Assembly: GCA_964537555.1 (NCBI GenBank)
Contig: CAZIAD010000031.1
Location: 1-39,843, forward strand
Source of the DNA: CAYRWR01 sp964537555
Lineage (GTDB): Bacteria > Spirochaetota > Brevinematia > Brevinematales > CAYRWR01
Direction: 5' to 3'
DNA length: 39,843 bases
The notes under the pieces were generated by a model. It saw nothing but the letters and a program-made list of their open reading frames with translations, was not told the DNA's origin and searched no databases. Of the stretch, positions 31,946 through 39,808 are shown in pieces. The translations under genes were made by a program, and so were the position numbers. The stretch's first letter is position 1. Every line of letters begins with the position of its first letter.

Positions 31946-31974
31946 TTGCCAGCATCATGCCCCCGTGCTATAAT
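31946..31974 (+). promoter_or_regulatory. Promoter of the radical SAM operon
   Basis: TTGCCA (31946-31951), 17-bp spacer, perfect TATAAT (31969-31974); start expected near 31981, just before AAAGAGG and the ATG at 32003. Confidence 0.85.
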
Positions 31975-32002
31975 AAATCACATTAAAGAGGATATTGACA
32001 TT

Positions 32003-33511
32003 ATGAAATATACCCGGATCTTTTTGGTGCGGCCTCATCCACCTGTGGACATACTTCAGGGAGATACACCTATACCGGACAGCGGCCGATATCATTGGGA
32101 GCCCATGGCTTTAAAACTGATAGCGCTGGCTCTGCACAGAGTTCAGGATCTGGATCCTGACATTGAAATATGGCATCTCACTTCACCGAAGGATGAAGCT
32201 GATTTTTATTCTGCCCTCCGGGATAGAGAAGTACATATAGTAGTGTTCAGTGAGATCGATATTCTGGTTACAGCAGTGACCCGGATGGCCAGCCATATAA
32301 AGAAATACCATTCCGGTATCGTGACTATTGCCGGTGGTAAACAGACCTCTCTGTTAAGTCCGGGTGACCGTTTCCCCTTCAGGGGCATAGATCATGCTTT
32401 CAGAGGAGACGGGTGTACAGCTATCCCCCGGGCGGTAGTTGCTCTTCAGGCTGAAATGGCATTAGGAGATATTGAAGGCTATGTGCATGTTGACGACTCT
32501 GGGATGGTTCGTGAACCCCTCACCTATGCCCCGAGACACAGCCTGGACAACAGGGGACTCTCTGAGCTTAGTTCTATCCCGGTACATAATCACAGTTTTG
32601 CCGAATATGTGCATTCATTACAGAATTTCCCCAGCCTCAGTCCGGATCCTGTTCCCACAGCCACACTTCCGGCAGGGATAGGCTGTGCTTATTCCTGTTC
32701 TTTCTGCCAGTCCCCCCGGGAATACGGGGCTGACAGTCATAAGGTATATTTAAGCCCTCCCGGGGATCTGGCACACTCTGTAGAGCTGATGCTGGGAAAA
32801 GAGGCATCCCTCCAGTTTTTTTCTCTGGAAGCCAATATGAATCTATTCAATGCGGCGGCCATGTATAAAGTACTGGATCAGAGGGGTATCAATAAGCTGT
32901 CCTATGCCGGATTTATCAGGGTGTCAGATGTCCTGCAGGCTCACCAGAAAGGGATTTTGTCCGGCCTGGCAGCACAGGGGATGAGATTTTTATCCATAGG
33001 CCTGGATATCCCGGGGGATTCGCAAAGAGATATCTATAACAAATCTTTTTCCTATGATGATATAAGACAGTGTCTGAAAGTCTGTGAAGAGGCCGGGATT
33101 ATTGTCCTGGCTACCTTTGTGGGAGATCCTGATCTGACTCCGGATCAGTATCATGACCAGCTGGAGATATTATCTGAATACCCTGTAGCAGAAGTCGATG
33201 TGCGTCTGGCTATGGCATTACGTTCTACCCCCTATTTTATCAAAAACCGGAAGTATCTGATCTATGATCCGGACCACAGCGGCCAGGAGGAGTGGTATTA
33301 TAACAGGCAGAATTACAGGTATCAGACTTTACAGTTTCCCGGAAAGATAGAGCCGGAAGAGACTTACCGGCTTACTCTGGATTTCCTGCATGCCTTTAAA
33401 CAGAGCAATACCTATTTACACTTTGCAGACAGGATGATGGATCGATTTCCTGAGACCATACATTATTTCAGCAGGAATAGTGCCAGTAAAAAACTAAAAG
33501 GGGTATCTTAG
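32003..33511 (+). CDS. Radical SAM enzyme with B12-binding-like N-terminal domain
   Basis: 502 aa. The first 165 residues have the layout of the cobalamin-binding Rossmann domain of class B radical SAM enzymes (VRPHPP, HIVVFSEIDILVTAV, GIVTIAGGKQTSL), but the DxHxxG cobalt-ligand motif is not visible. The [4Fe-4S] motif CAYSCSFC (Cys228, 232, 235) opens the radical SAM barrel, which continues through VYLSPPGDL, FFSLEANMN and FLSIGLDIPGDS. Likely a methylation, C-C bond or rearrangement reaction on an unknown substrate. The first frame ATG overlaps the -35 box, so 32003 is the start. The next gene begins directly after its stop. Confidence 0.88.
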   Translation: MKYTRIFLVRPHPPVDILQGDTPIPDSGRYHWEPMALKLIALALHRVQDLDPDIEIWHLTSPKDEADFYSALRDREVHIVVFSEIDILVTAVTRMASHIKKYHSGIVTIAGGKQTSLLSPGDRFPFRGIDHAFRGDGCTAIPRAVVALQAEMALGDIEGYVHVDDSGMVREPLTYAPRHSLDNRGLSELSSIPVHNHSFAEYVHSLQNFPSLSPDPVPTATLPAGIGCAYSCSFCQSPREYGADSHKVYLSPPGDLAHSVELMLGKEASLQFFSLEANMNLFNAAAMYKVLDQRGINKLSYAGFIRVSDVLQAHQKGILSGLAAQGMRFLSIGLDIPGDSQRDIYNKSFSYDDIRQCLKVCEEAGIIVLATFVGDPDLTPDQYHDQLEILSEYPVAEVDVRLAMALRSTPYFIKNRKYLIYDPDHSGQEEWYYNRQNYRYQTLQFPGKIEPEETYRLTLDFLHAFKQSNTYLHFADRMMDRFPETIHYFSRNSASKKLKGVS

Positions 33512-34630
33512 ATGATAGCTGTTATTTTTGATCCCCGGTATCCCTGGCAGGAACGAGGTACACTACTTAGGGCCAGACTGGAGCAGGAATATCCCGGTGA
33601 AGAGATCGTCATTCAGGCTATCCGGCATAAACAGGAATTGCTGAGTTTTCTGCACGCAGGACCTGTGTCCGGCTTACATTTTTTATTCGATTTTGATGTG
33701 TACGGCCCTGTCATGGGCAGTCCGGATTATCCAGAGCCGATATCAGCCCTGGAGTGGTCTGAGGCAAAGATCACGTTTGAAAATGATGCACAGGTCTGGT
33801 GCTATCAGGAAAAAGCAGCACTCTGGTTCGCCCCCTGGTGGGCCGCCCATTATCATGTCCCGGTGCAGGTACAGGACTGGGGCTGTAAAGTGACTCAGGT
33901 CATCAGTCCACAGGTCTTTGGAGAAAGTGCCGATTATGATGCCATAGCAGAACTCTATGGAAGGGTATTTGAAGACTTTAAGGTACGCCGGGATGAATGG
34001 GCATGGATACGTTCCTGTTTTAGGCAGGACCGCTCACTGTCAGTCCTGGATATCGGCTGCGGAAACGGTGCGGTATTATCGGAGCTGGCTTCTACTATAT
34101 CAGAGGGGGTAGGAGTGGATATTTCAGGCCCGCTCTTAGATATAGCTACTAAACGCCAAAAAAATACCAGCCATCTGAAGTTTCATCAGCTCACCGGGGC
34201 CCTCCTCCCCTTTCCGGAGAAGAGTTTTGACCGGGTCTTGTCTGTGTTGTCATTCAGATACCTGGACTGGGACCCTATGATAGAGGAAATAAAAAGAGTG
34301 CTAAAACCTGATGGCCGGGTCCTCATACTGGATATGGTATCGCATCAGCCTGCTCCCTGGGAGTGGCCCCGTATGATCCTGGACAGTATCCGGAGCCGTA
34401 TTCAAAAATGGCAAAATCCCCGCTATAGCCGGGCTCTGCAGGAGCTGGTCAGTCATCCCGACTGGAAGAAGATGTTGCGCCAGCATCCCATCCGCTCCTA
34501 CCGTGAATACCGCTCCTACCTGTTCAGCCGCTTTCCCCGGGGACGGATGCGCAGTATAAATATCGGACTAAAGTCACGCATTATAGCTTTTGATTCGGGC
34601 CCGGCCGGGCAGGAGGGGGAACAGCATTGA
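33512..34630 (+). CDS. SAM-dependent methyltransferase with novel N-terminal domain
   Basis: 372 aa. Residues about 150-300 are a class I methyltransferase: VLDIGCGNGAVLSEL (SAM loop), VGVDISGPLLDIA, LTGALLPFPEKSFDRVLSVLSFRYLDW and EIKRVLKPDGRVLILDM. Residues 1-130 (IAVIFDPRYPWQERGTLL, then FLFDFDVYGPVMGSPDYPEP) form a domain I do not recognise. The ATG touches the radical SAM stop (TAGATG), so the pair is coupled. Target unknown. Confidence 0.87.
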   Translation: MIAVIFDPRYPWQERGTLLRARLEQEYPGEEIVIQAIRHKQELLSFLHAGPVSGLHFLFDFDVYGPVMGSPDYPEPISALEWSEAKITFENDAQVWCYQEKAALWFAPWWAAHYHVPVQVQDWGCKVTQVISPQVFGESADYDAIAELYGRVFEDFKVRRDEWAWIRSCFRQDRSLSVLDIGCGNGAVLSELASTISEGVGVDISGPLLDIATKRQKNTSHLKFHQLTGALLPFPEKSFDRVLSVLSFRYLDWDPMIEEIKRVLKPDGRVLILDMVSHQPAPWEWPRMILDSIRSRIQKWQNPRYSRALQELVSHPDWKKMLRQHPIRSYREYRSYLFSRFPRGRMRSINIGLKSRIIAFDSGPAGQEGEQH

Positions 34631-35433
34631 GTTCAGAAATATCCCGGCCAGAGCTGGCCATAATGGATTTTGGCATAGGAGGGATGAGCTTTTACCGCAT
34701 GTTTAAAGAGGCCTACCCTCATGTTTCGGTACTTTATTTTTCTGACTCAGGCTATATTCCCTATGGGACGCTTAGCGGGCAGGAATTAGAGGACAGGCTC
34801 AGGGCTATTATAGCATTTCTTATGGGGCAGGGCCTGCACAGCCTGGTAGTGGCCTGTAATGCTATGAGCACTATTCTGGATGAACCATTCCTCTCTTCCT
34901 ACCCGGATTTCCCACTATGGGGTGTGATAGACAGTACTCTCAGTTATCTGATGGAAAGGCCGGACCTGCACAGACTGGCCCTGTTTGGGGGAGACCGCAC
35001 GGTGCAGTCAGGGGTGTATTCCAGGCCCCTGCTACAGGCCGGCAAAGAGCTGCAACAGAGAAGTGCCCAACCGCTGTCACTCCTCATTGAGAGAGGGGAA
35101 CAGGCTGGTGCCGACTTTGAAAAAGAATTTAACAGAATAACCGGAGCGGTACAGGATCCCCAGGCAGTAGTGCTGGCTTGTACCCATTATACGGCTGTCA
35201 GTCCGCTTTTTTCCAAAAGATTTCCAGGTGCTGAGATAGTCGATACTGCCCGCTGCACGCTTGATTTCTTACAGGATAAGCTGATGCTGCAATCCCGGGA
35301 AGGTGCAGATCTCTTTATGACCAGTGGTAATCCTGATGCCATGAGAAAGGCTTCGATACTGGCTTTCGGGATAGACCCGGGCCCGGTTCAGGTGCTGGAT
35401 AGAGAACTGAATAATATAGAAGAAGGCCCATAA
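34627..35433 (+). CDS. Aspartate/glutamate racemase-family protein (MurI-like)
   Basis: 268 aa from a TTG start with AGGAGGGGG upstream. The family landmarks are kept: DFGIGG (Asp14), SDSGYIPYG, VVACNAMST (Cys77) and ACTHYTAV (Cys185, His187), so both catalytic cysteines are present. It differs from housekeeping MurI in the usual GDT motif and in the N-T-A-S segment (NAMST). It overlaps the methyltransferase by 4 nt. It may supply a D-amino acid for the product of this operon; being the cell's MurI is the alternative. Confidence 0.85.
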   Translation: MSSEISRPELAIMDFGIGGMSFYRMFKEAYPHVSVLYFSDSGYIPYGTLSGQELEDRLRAIIAFLMGQGLHSLVVACNAMSTILDEPFLSSYPDFPLWGVIDSTLSYLMERPDLHRLALFGGDRTVQSGVYSRPLLQAGKELQQRSAQPLSLLIERGEQAGADFEKEFNRITGAVQDPQAVVLACTHYTAVSPLFSKRFPGAEIVDTARCTLDFLQDKLMLQSREGADLFMTSGNPDAMRKASILAFGIDPGPVQVLDRELNNIEEGP

Positions 35434-36071
35434 TGCCTTCCCCTCCCTCAACTGTCAATATCTCTATCAGAATATTTGATATTGTCTTATCGCTTTTTCT
35501 GATCCTTCTGACCAGCCCTCTCTTAATACTTTCCCTGATTCTGTCTGCACTGTTTATTGGCTTTCCCCCCATATACATTTCCCTGCGCAGGAGGATAGAG
35601 GGCAGGGTGTTTCGGCATATCAAGATCAGGTCCATGCTCCCCGGCACAGAAGTGGGCAGGATATTCTATGAGCAACACCGCCTTAACGGATTAGGGCGAA
35701 TGCTAAGACGGACCCATCTGGATGAACTCCCCGAGCTGTTTCATATCCTGAGCGGCAAGATGAGCTTTGTAGGCCCCCGTCCTCTGCTGCTGCCCGTTCT
35801 GGAGATCATGGACACCAGGGTCAGGCAGACCGTGCCCCCGGGCTGGACCGGCCCTGCCCAGATATGGCTCTTAAAGACCGGCCTCTTAAGTAAGCCCATG
35901 CAGGTACGCCTGGATAATCACTATGTGCGGCGACGCAGCCTGAAGTATAATCTGAGGCTGATAGGGGCTACCCTCTATTACTCTCTTAAGGGTAAACCAC
36001 CAGACCTCTCCCCCGGAAGTACCGAAGCCCGGGTCCTGTTTAAAAAAAATGATTTTAAGTATAAGAAATAG
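35433..36071 (+). CDS. Monotopic phosphoglycosyl transferase (bacterial sugar transferase)
   Basis: 212 aa, the minimal PglC-type size. A hydrophobic re-entrant N-terminal helix (IFDIVLSLFLILLTSPLLIL) is followed by FRHIKIRSM, the catalytic Asp-Glu pair in HLDELPELFHILSGKMSFVG, then PRP and PPGWTGPAQIW. It transfers a sugar-1-phosphate to undecaprenyl phosphate at the inner membrane, the first step of a lipid-linked glycan. The loop usually reading GPVFFRQ is GFPPIYISLRRRI here. Last gene of the coupled operon; it overlaps the racemase by one base. Confidence 0.93.
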   Translation: MPSPPSTVNISIRIFDIVLSLFLILLTSPLLILSLILSALFIGFPPIYISLRRRIEGRVFRHIKIRSMLPGTEVGRIFYEQHRLNGLGRMLRRTHLDELPELFHILSGKMSFVGPRPLLLPVLEIMDTRVRQTVPPGWTGPAQIWLLKTGLLSKPMQVRLDNHYVRRRSLKYNLRLIGATLYYSLKGKPPDLSPGSTEARVLFKKNDFKYKK

Positions 36072-36085
36072 CAAAAATTTTTGCT
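36070..36085. promoter_or_regulatory. Perfect 16-bp palindrome AGCAAAAATTTTTGCT
   Basis: It begins at the stop codon of the sugar transferase and ends at the -35 of the next gene. It could be a weak terminator or an operator. Confidence 0.45.
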
Positions 36086-36112
36086 TTGGAGCTGCTTTCG
36101 TGTTAGTATAAT
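36085..36112 (+). promoter_or_regulatory. Promoter of the YARHG lipoprotein gene
   Basis: TTTGGA (36085-36090), 16-bp spacer, perfect TATAAT (36107-36112), then a perfect AAGGAGG (36121-36127) before the ATG. Confidence 0.6.
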
Positions 36113-36133
36113 ACATTATAAAGGAGGTTCCCT

Positions 36134-36814
36134 ATGAAACCTGTTGTCTTTATTTTTATGTTAGTATTTAGTTTTATGATGATTTCATGTAAGGACCAAT
36201 TAAACACCCATTCTTCGGCTTATGGTGCCCCGGCAAAGCGTGAGGTACAGACCCGGGAATTATACGACGGCTTTTTCAGAAATAAAGGGGCCATTTCTTT
36301 ATTTGATATAGCTGATTTTGATATTGAGCAGCTCGGATTTCTCAGGAATGAGATCTTTGCTATCCATGGCTATCAGTTTAAGACAGAAAAGTATAGAGAA
36401 TATTTTAGCAAACAGAAATGGTATAAGGCAGACCCTACCTTCAGAATGGATGAGCTCAGTGATACGGAAAAAGCCAATGCAGCCCTGATACAGAATTGGG
36501 AATATTACCTGAAAGGACAGACTGATGATGCCGGAGTGTTGTTTAATGTGGGAACCATCAGTTTTAAAAACAGCAAGGCCTATGCCAATGTCCGGGGAGA
36601 ATCTCTCCTGGGGCTTAACTGGTATTACAGGGCAGGTATGTATTATCGTGAAACTGAAAAAGAGTTAAAAGGTACTTATCATATCCTGGACAAAGTAGTC
36701 TATTTTGTATCCCAGGACAAAGACTTTTTTGCCTACTTTAAGGTCCCGGAGACTGACCAGGAAAAAAATTCCGGAGTGAGCCTGCACCTGGTCTATGACA
36801 CGATCTCAGAATAA
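36134..36814 (+). CDS. YARHG-domain lipoprotein
   Basis: 226 aa. Signal peptide with lipobox MMISC (lipid on Cys19). The YARHG domain (about 50-120) reads LGFLRNEIFAIHGYQFKTEK, then FSKQKWYKADPTF and LSDTEKANAALI. The YARHG domain is an extracellular module of unknown function that may bind cell-wall or glycan. The C-terminal part (130-226) is an unknown beta-rich domain. The next gene starts inside its last 20 bases. Confidence 0.88.
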   Translation: MKPVVFIFMLVFSFMMISCKDQLNTHSSAYGAPAKREVQTRELYDGFFRNKGAISLFDIADFDIEQLGFLRNEIFAIHGYQFKTEKYREYFSKQKWYKADPTFRMDELSDTEKANAALIQNWEYYLKGQTDDAGVLFNVGTISFKNSKAYANVRGESLLGLNWYYRAGMYYRETEKELKGTYHILDKVVYFVSQDKDFFAYFKVPETDQEKNSGVSLHLVYDTISE

Positions 36815-38213
36815 CAGTCTCTGGATTTTATTTCTGGGAGGGCTGGTCCTGTTTAGTGCCATCCTGCTTCTGTTCAGTACGCCCTTTGCACCGGGAGTGG
36901 ATGGCTATTACTATGCCTTACAGATCAGGGATAATATACTGCCTGACCCTTCCCTCTATTTTCCTTTAGCCCGTTTTTTCAACCTGTTTTTAAAGAATGC
37001 TGTTGTCACTGTGAAGATCCTCTCCCTTTTTAGTCAGCTCATTTGTGTATTATTTCTGTATTTCTATTTTGAAAAAAGGTCTCAGTCCCGCTTTGAGTCT
37101 TTTCTCTTAGCCGCTGTGGTAGGACTGTCTCCCTTGTGGCTCTATTTTGGAATGGAATTTCAGAAGAACTTCCTGGCTATGGCGTTCTTTATAGCCGCTC
37201 TGTATTTCATGGATCAGGAATCTCTGAATAAAAAAATGATGGCTATTCCCCTAATCCTGCTGGTCTTTTTTATACATAAAGGGGTAGCAGTCTATCTGGG
37301 CGCATTAAGCGGGATTTTGGTACTGCGCGGAATATATCACACAGTCCCCAAACAGGGCAGGGCGTGGGTCATAGTGGGCCTGATACTGATTATGGGCCTG
37401 GGTATCACAGCCGGTACCCTCAAAGGGGCGGACCTGCACAGGATCCTCTCTGAGCTCAGGTGGGCCTGGCCCTGGCAGAGATATGGCTTTGTACTGCATG
37501 CCGGGATCTCATATATAGAAAAAGCCTGGTTTATACTACTCAGTATTTTCCCCTTTCTGTTTCCTTTTATGCATAAGATCTTTTGTAAAAAATGGTGGCC
37601 TCAGGATGCTTTTCTGCATAGCAGCTGGCTGGCCCTGATCCTGTTTAATCTTCCATTCCTGTATTTCGATTTTGGGTCTTTGCCGTTTCGTTTTCTCCTG
37701 ATAAGCCTCCCCCTGGTGGCTATGCTCCTGCAGAATATGCTGACCGGGCGGGCTTCCCAGGTTATCCTGATAGTCCTGATACTAAGCGGCCTGCTGAGCT
37801 CACTTTATTATCTGCCCCGGCGGCAGCCCGATTACCCGGCCTATCAGGAGACCATAGAGACTATTAAACAGGTACTACCTCCGGGCCATGCCCTTCTGGC
37901 CCATGAGGGACTGAATGATTATATCTGGTATGAGACGGGATTTAAGGTCAATTCATTTCTGCCCAACAGCCATGCAGAGCGTTATTACAGGGTGGTATAT
38001 GGCCTGCGTGGGACCGCATTTCATGCCCTGGCCCGGAAACAATCATTACCTGAAGCTATCACCTTAAGCCCCTCCTATATCATGGTGTACGAGCCTTTGT
38101 ACCGGATGTTTGAGGATACCTATCCCGAAAACAATCTGCTTAAGGATTTTAGAAACCATCTCATACCCCGTCCAGAGGGATTGTACTTTGTCGATCCTTT
38201 TAGGGAAGAATGA
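36795..38213 (+). CDS. Polytopic membrane protein, GT-C glycosyltransferase-like
   Basis: 472 aa with about ten hydrophobic segments to residue 350 and a soluble C-terminal domain (about 355-472). An acidic residue in PFAPGVDGYYYALQIRDN, in the first extracytoplasmic loop, is where GT-C enzymes (dolichol- or undecaprenyl-phosphate-sugar dependent) keep their catalytic Asp. No exact family recognised. The ATG lies within the YARHG gene (20-nt overlap), so the two are likely co-expressed, and both follow the sugar-transferase operon. Confidence 0.65.
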   Translation: MTRSQNNSLWILFLGGLVLFSAILLLFSTPFAPGVDGYYYALQIRDNILPDPSLYFPLARFFNLFLKNAVVTVKILSLFSQLICVLFLYFYFEKRSQSRFESFLLAAVVGLSPLWLYFGMEFQKNFLAMAFFIAALYFMDQESLNKKMMAIPLILLVFFIHKGVAVYLGALSGILVLRGIYHTVPKQGRAWVIVGLILIMGLGITAGTLKGADLHRILSELRWAWPWQRYGFVLHAGISYIEKAWFILLSIFPFLFPFMHKIFCKKWWPQDAFLHSSWLALILFNLPFLYFDFGSLPFRFLLISLPLVAMLLQNMLTGRASQVILIVLILSGLLSSLYYLPRRQPDYPAYQETIETIKQVLPPGHALLAHEGLNDYIWYETGFKVNSFLPNSHAERYYRVVYGLRGTAFHALARKQSLPEAITLSPSYIMVYEPLYRMFEDTYPENNLLKDFRNHLIPRPEGLYFVDPFREE

Positions 38214-38312
38214 TACCTTCCCGCATCTGATTATAAAACCATATTGATATATCATCTTAGAAATTTTTGACCAGAATTCTCTATAAAAGGGCTTACACTG
38301 AACTTACATATT

Positions 38313-38341
38313 TTGACTATTTCATAGTCTCGTGGTATAAT
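38313..38341 (+). promoter_or_regulatory. Strong extended -10 promoter of the CBM21 lipoprotein, with a dyad
   Basis: TTGACT (38313-38318), 17-bp spacer, TATAAT (38336-38341) preceded by TGG. The perfect dyad GACTAT-TTC-ATAGTC (38315-38329) overlaps the -35 and spacer and is a candidate operator. Confidence 0.8.
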
Positions 38342-38390
38342 TCTCACAAATAACTATCCTTCCGAGATATATAGGGATAAGGGGTAAAAA

Positions 38391-39239
38391 ATGAAAAAAT
38401 CACTATTATTACTGGCAGTGCTTATAACAATTATGGGTTGTTCTCTCTCTACTGAGCTTTCTACTGAACCAATCTCCGGAATATCCGGCTCGACCAGTTC
38501 TGTGTATGATAATGCGGCTGTCAAACTCTATTACGCTAATACAGGTTATATCGTGATAGGCAGTGCGATCGTAGAACGCTGGATCTCAGGACGGGTTTGC
38601 CTGAAGAATATTGCCTACACAAAAGAGATGGTAGTCCATTATTCCATCAATGGCGGTGCCTGGCAGCAAAAGTCTTACGGCAGATTTGGTTACCTGCAGG
38701 CAGCACCGGAACCGGGAAAAGAGGTGTGGTGGTTTAATATCGACCTGCCTCATGTAAATTATACATCAGCCTGGACCGGTCAGGTCTCAGAACCATGGGC
38801 TGCTGCCAATGTGGAATTTGCTGTGGAATACAAAGTGAACGGCCAGACCTATTGGGATAATAACAATGGCCAAAACTATAAGATCAGTTCCAGGGGGATA
38901 AACCCTCAATATAGCCTGGTTGCCCTGGGCCGGAGCCTGGTTGCACAGGAAGCTTATGTAACCCCGATCAATGGCAGGCAGTATTATGACAAGGTACAGA
39001 TTGCGGTAGCCAATCTGGGATACAATAAGACTGTCCAGGTCCTTTATACTAAAGATAACTGGTCTACTTCCTCTTACCTGACTGCGGTATACAATGGTTC
39101 TTCTCCGGACGGGACTCAGGACTATTTCCTGGCTGACCTGCCCTATAATGACGGTGACCAGATCAAGTATGCCATTTCCTATACCGTAAACGGGATTACT
39201 ACCTGGGACAACAACTTCGGAAATGACTACCAGATCTGA
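38391..39239 (+). CDS. Lipoprotein with two CBM21 starch/glycogen-binding modules
   Basis: 282 aa. Signal peptide with lipobox IMGC (Cys17). Module 1 (about 60-165) has GRVCLKNIAYTKEMVVHYS, VEFAVEYKVNGQTYWDNNNG and QNY; module 2 (about 195-282) has VQIAVANLGYNKTVQVLYTK, DNW and AISYTVNGITTWDNNFG with NDY. The WDNN-G-x-x-Y ending and the N-x-x-Y/F-x-K strand are the CBM21 hallmarks known from fungal amylases and animal PP1 glycogen-targeting subunits. No catalytic domain: a surface or periplasmic glucan-binding protein. A single strong promoter precedes it and a terminator follows. Confidence 0.87.
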   Translation: MKKSLLLLAVLITIMGCSLSTELSTEPISGISGSTSSVYDNAAVKLYYANTGYIVIGSAIVERWISGRVCLKNIAYTKEMVVHYSINGGAWQQKSYGRFGYLQAAPEPGKEVWWFNIDLPHVNYTSAWTGQVSEPWAAANVEFAVEYKVNGQTYWDNNNGQNYKISSRGINPQYSLVALGRSLVAQEAYVTPINGRQYYDKVQIAVANLGYNKTVQVLYTKDNWSTSSYLTAVYNGSSPDGTQDYFLADLPYNDGDQIKYAISYTVNGITTWDNNFGNDYQI

Positions 39240-39270
39240 CAGGTAAATACTGACTTTCCCTATTAAAAGA

Positions 39271-39309
39271 AAAAGAGAGCTCGGCTAAGTTTCTGGGCTC
39301 TCTTTTTTT
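39271..39309 (+). terminator. Rho-independent terminator after the CBM21 gene
   Basis: AAAAGAGAGC (39271-39280) pairs with GCTCTCTTTT (39297-39306) over a 16-nt loop, followed by more Ts. Confidence 0.88.
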
Positions 39310-39382
39310 ATTCATCGATGATAGGGATATATCTCACCCTTAACTGGAGGCAAATCAGTCCTGTACTAATATACGACCGGCC

Positions 39383-39706
39383 CTATTCATAAGCACCCCA
39401 GCCTTCGTACTGTAATCCATGTTCCGCGCAAAATCCCCCCAGCAGTATCTCCAGGCGGATGATGATGTTATAATCCAGCTGCATATCAATAGAAAGGAGT
39501 ATCTCATCATCTTCCAGGTCTATGTCATCGAAAATGACCTCGTTTTCTACCAGGTAGCCTTCCAGCCGGGATGCATCTTTTTTACCGGCGCCACTGATGT
39601 AGAATTCTACCTCATATAGATTTTCCAGATCGGGGTCCTGTTTTTTAAAGCTGTTTATACTGTCCATAGTCGCCGCTTTTTCCTCAGGGCTGAGTTCAAA
39701 AGGCAT
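39383..39706 (-). CDS. RraB-like small acidic protein
   Basis: 107 aa, acidic, no signal peptide. The layout (helix, then VEFYISGAGKKDASRLEGYL, VIFDDIDLEDDEILLSIDMQL, then a helix ending GLQYEGWGAYE) resembles the RraB/ribonuclease E inhibitor fold, whose members end with a YDGW-type motif. Whether it binds any RNase here is unknown. GGGAGGAAAGAG precedes the ATG. Confidence 0.6.
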   Translation of the reverse strand: MPFELSPEEKAATMDSINSFKKQDPDLENLYEVEFYISGAGKKDASRLEGYLVENEVIFDDIDLEDDEILLSIDMQLDYNIIIRLEILLGGFCAEHGLQYEGWGAYE

Positions 39707-39778
39707 CTCTTTCCTCCCGGTTTCATTGTTTATATAATGATAGCATTAAATTATACTTTAATCACTAAATTATTGAGT

Positions 39779-39808
39779 AGTTCCTGACGGGACAGTTCCT
39801 GACGAGCA
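39779..39808 (+). repeat. Two-copy 15-bp direct repeat
   Basis: AGTTCCTGACG occurs at 39779-39789 and 39794-39804, 15 bp apart, near the window edge. The sequence beyond is cut off, so its context is unknown. Confidence 0.5.

Noticed and set aside
31946..32002. Longer N-terminus for the radical SAM protein starting at 31946
   Set aside because: That ATG falls in the promoter region, upstream of the TATAAT box; the ATG at 32003 has AAAGAGG and begins at a natural first strand.
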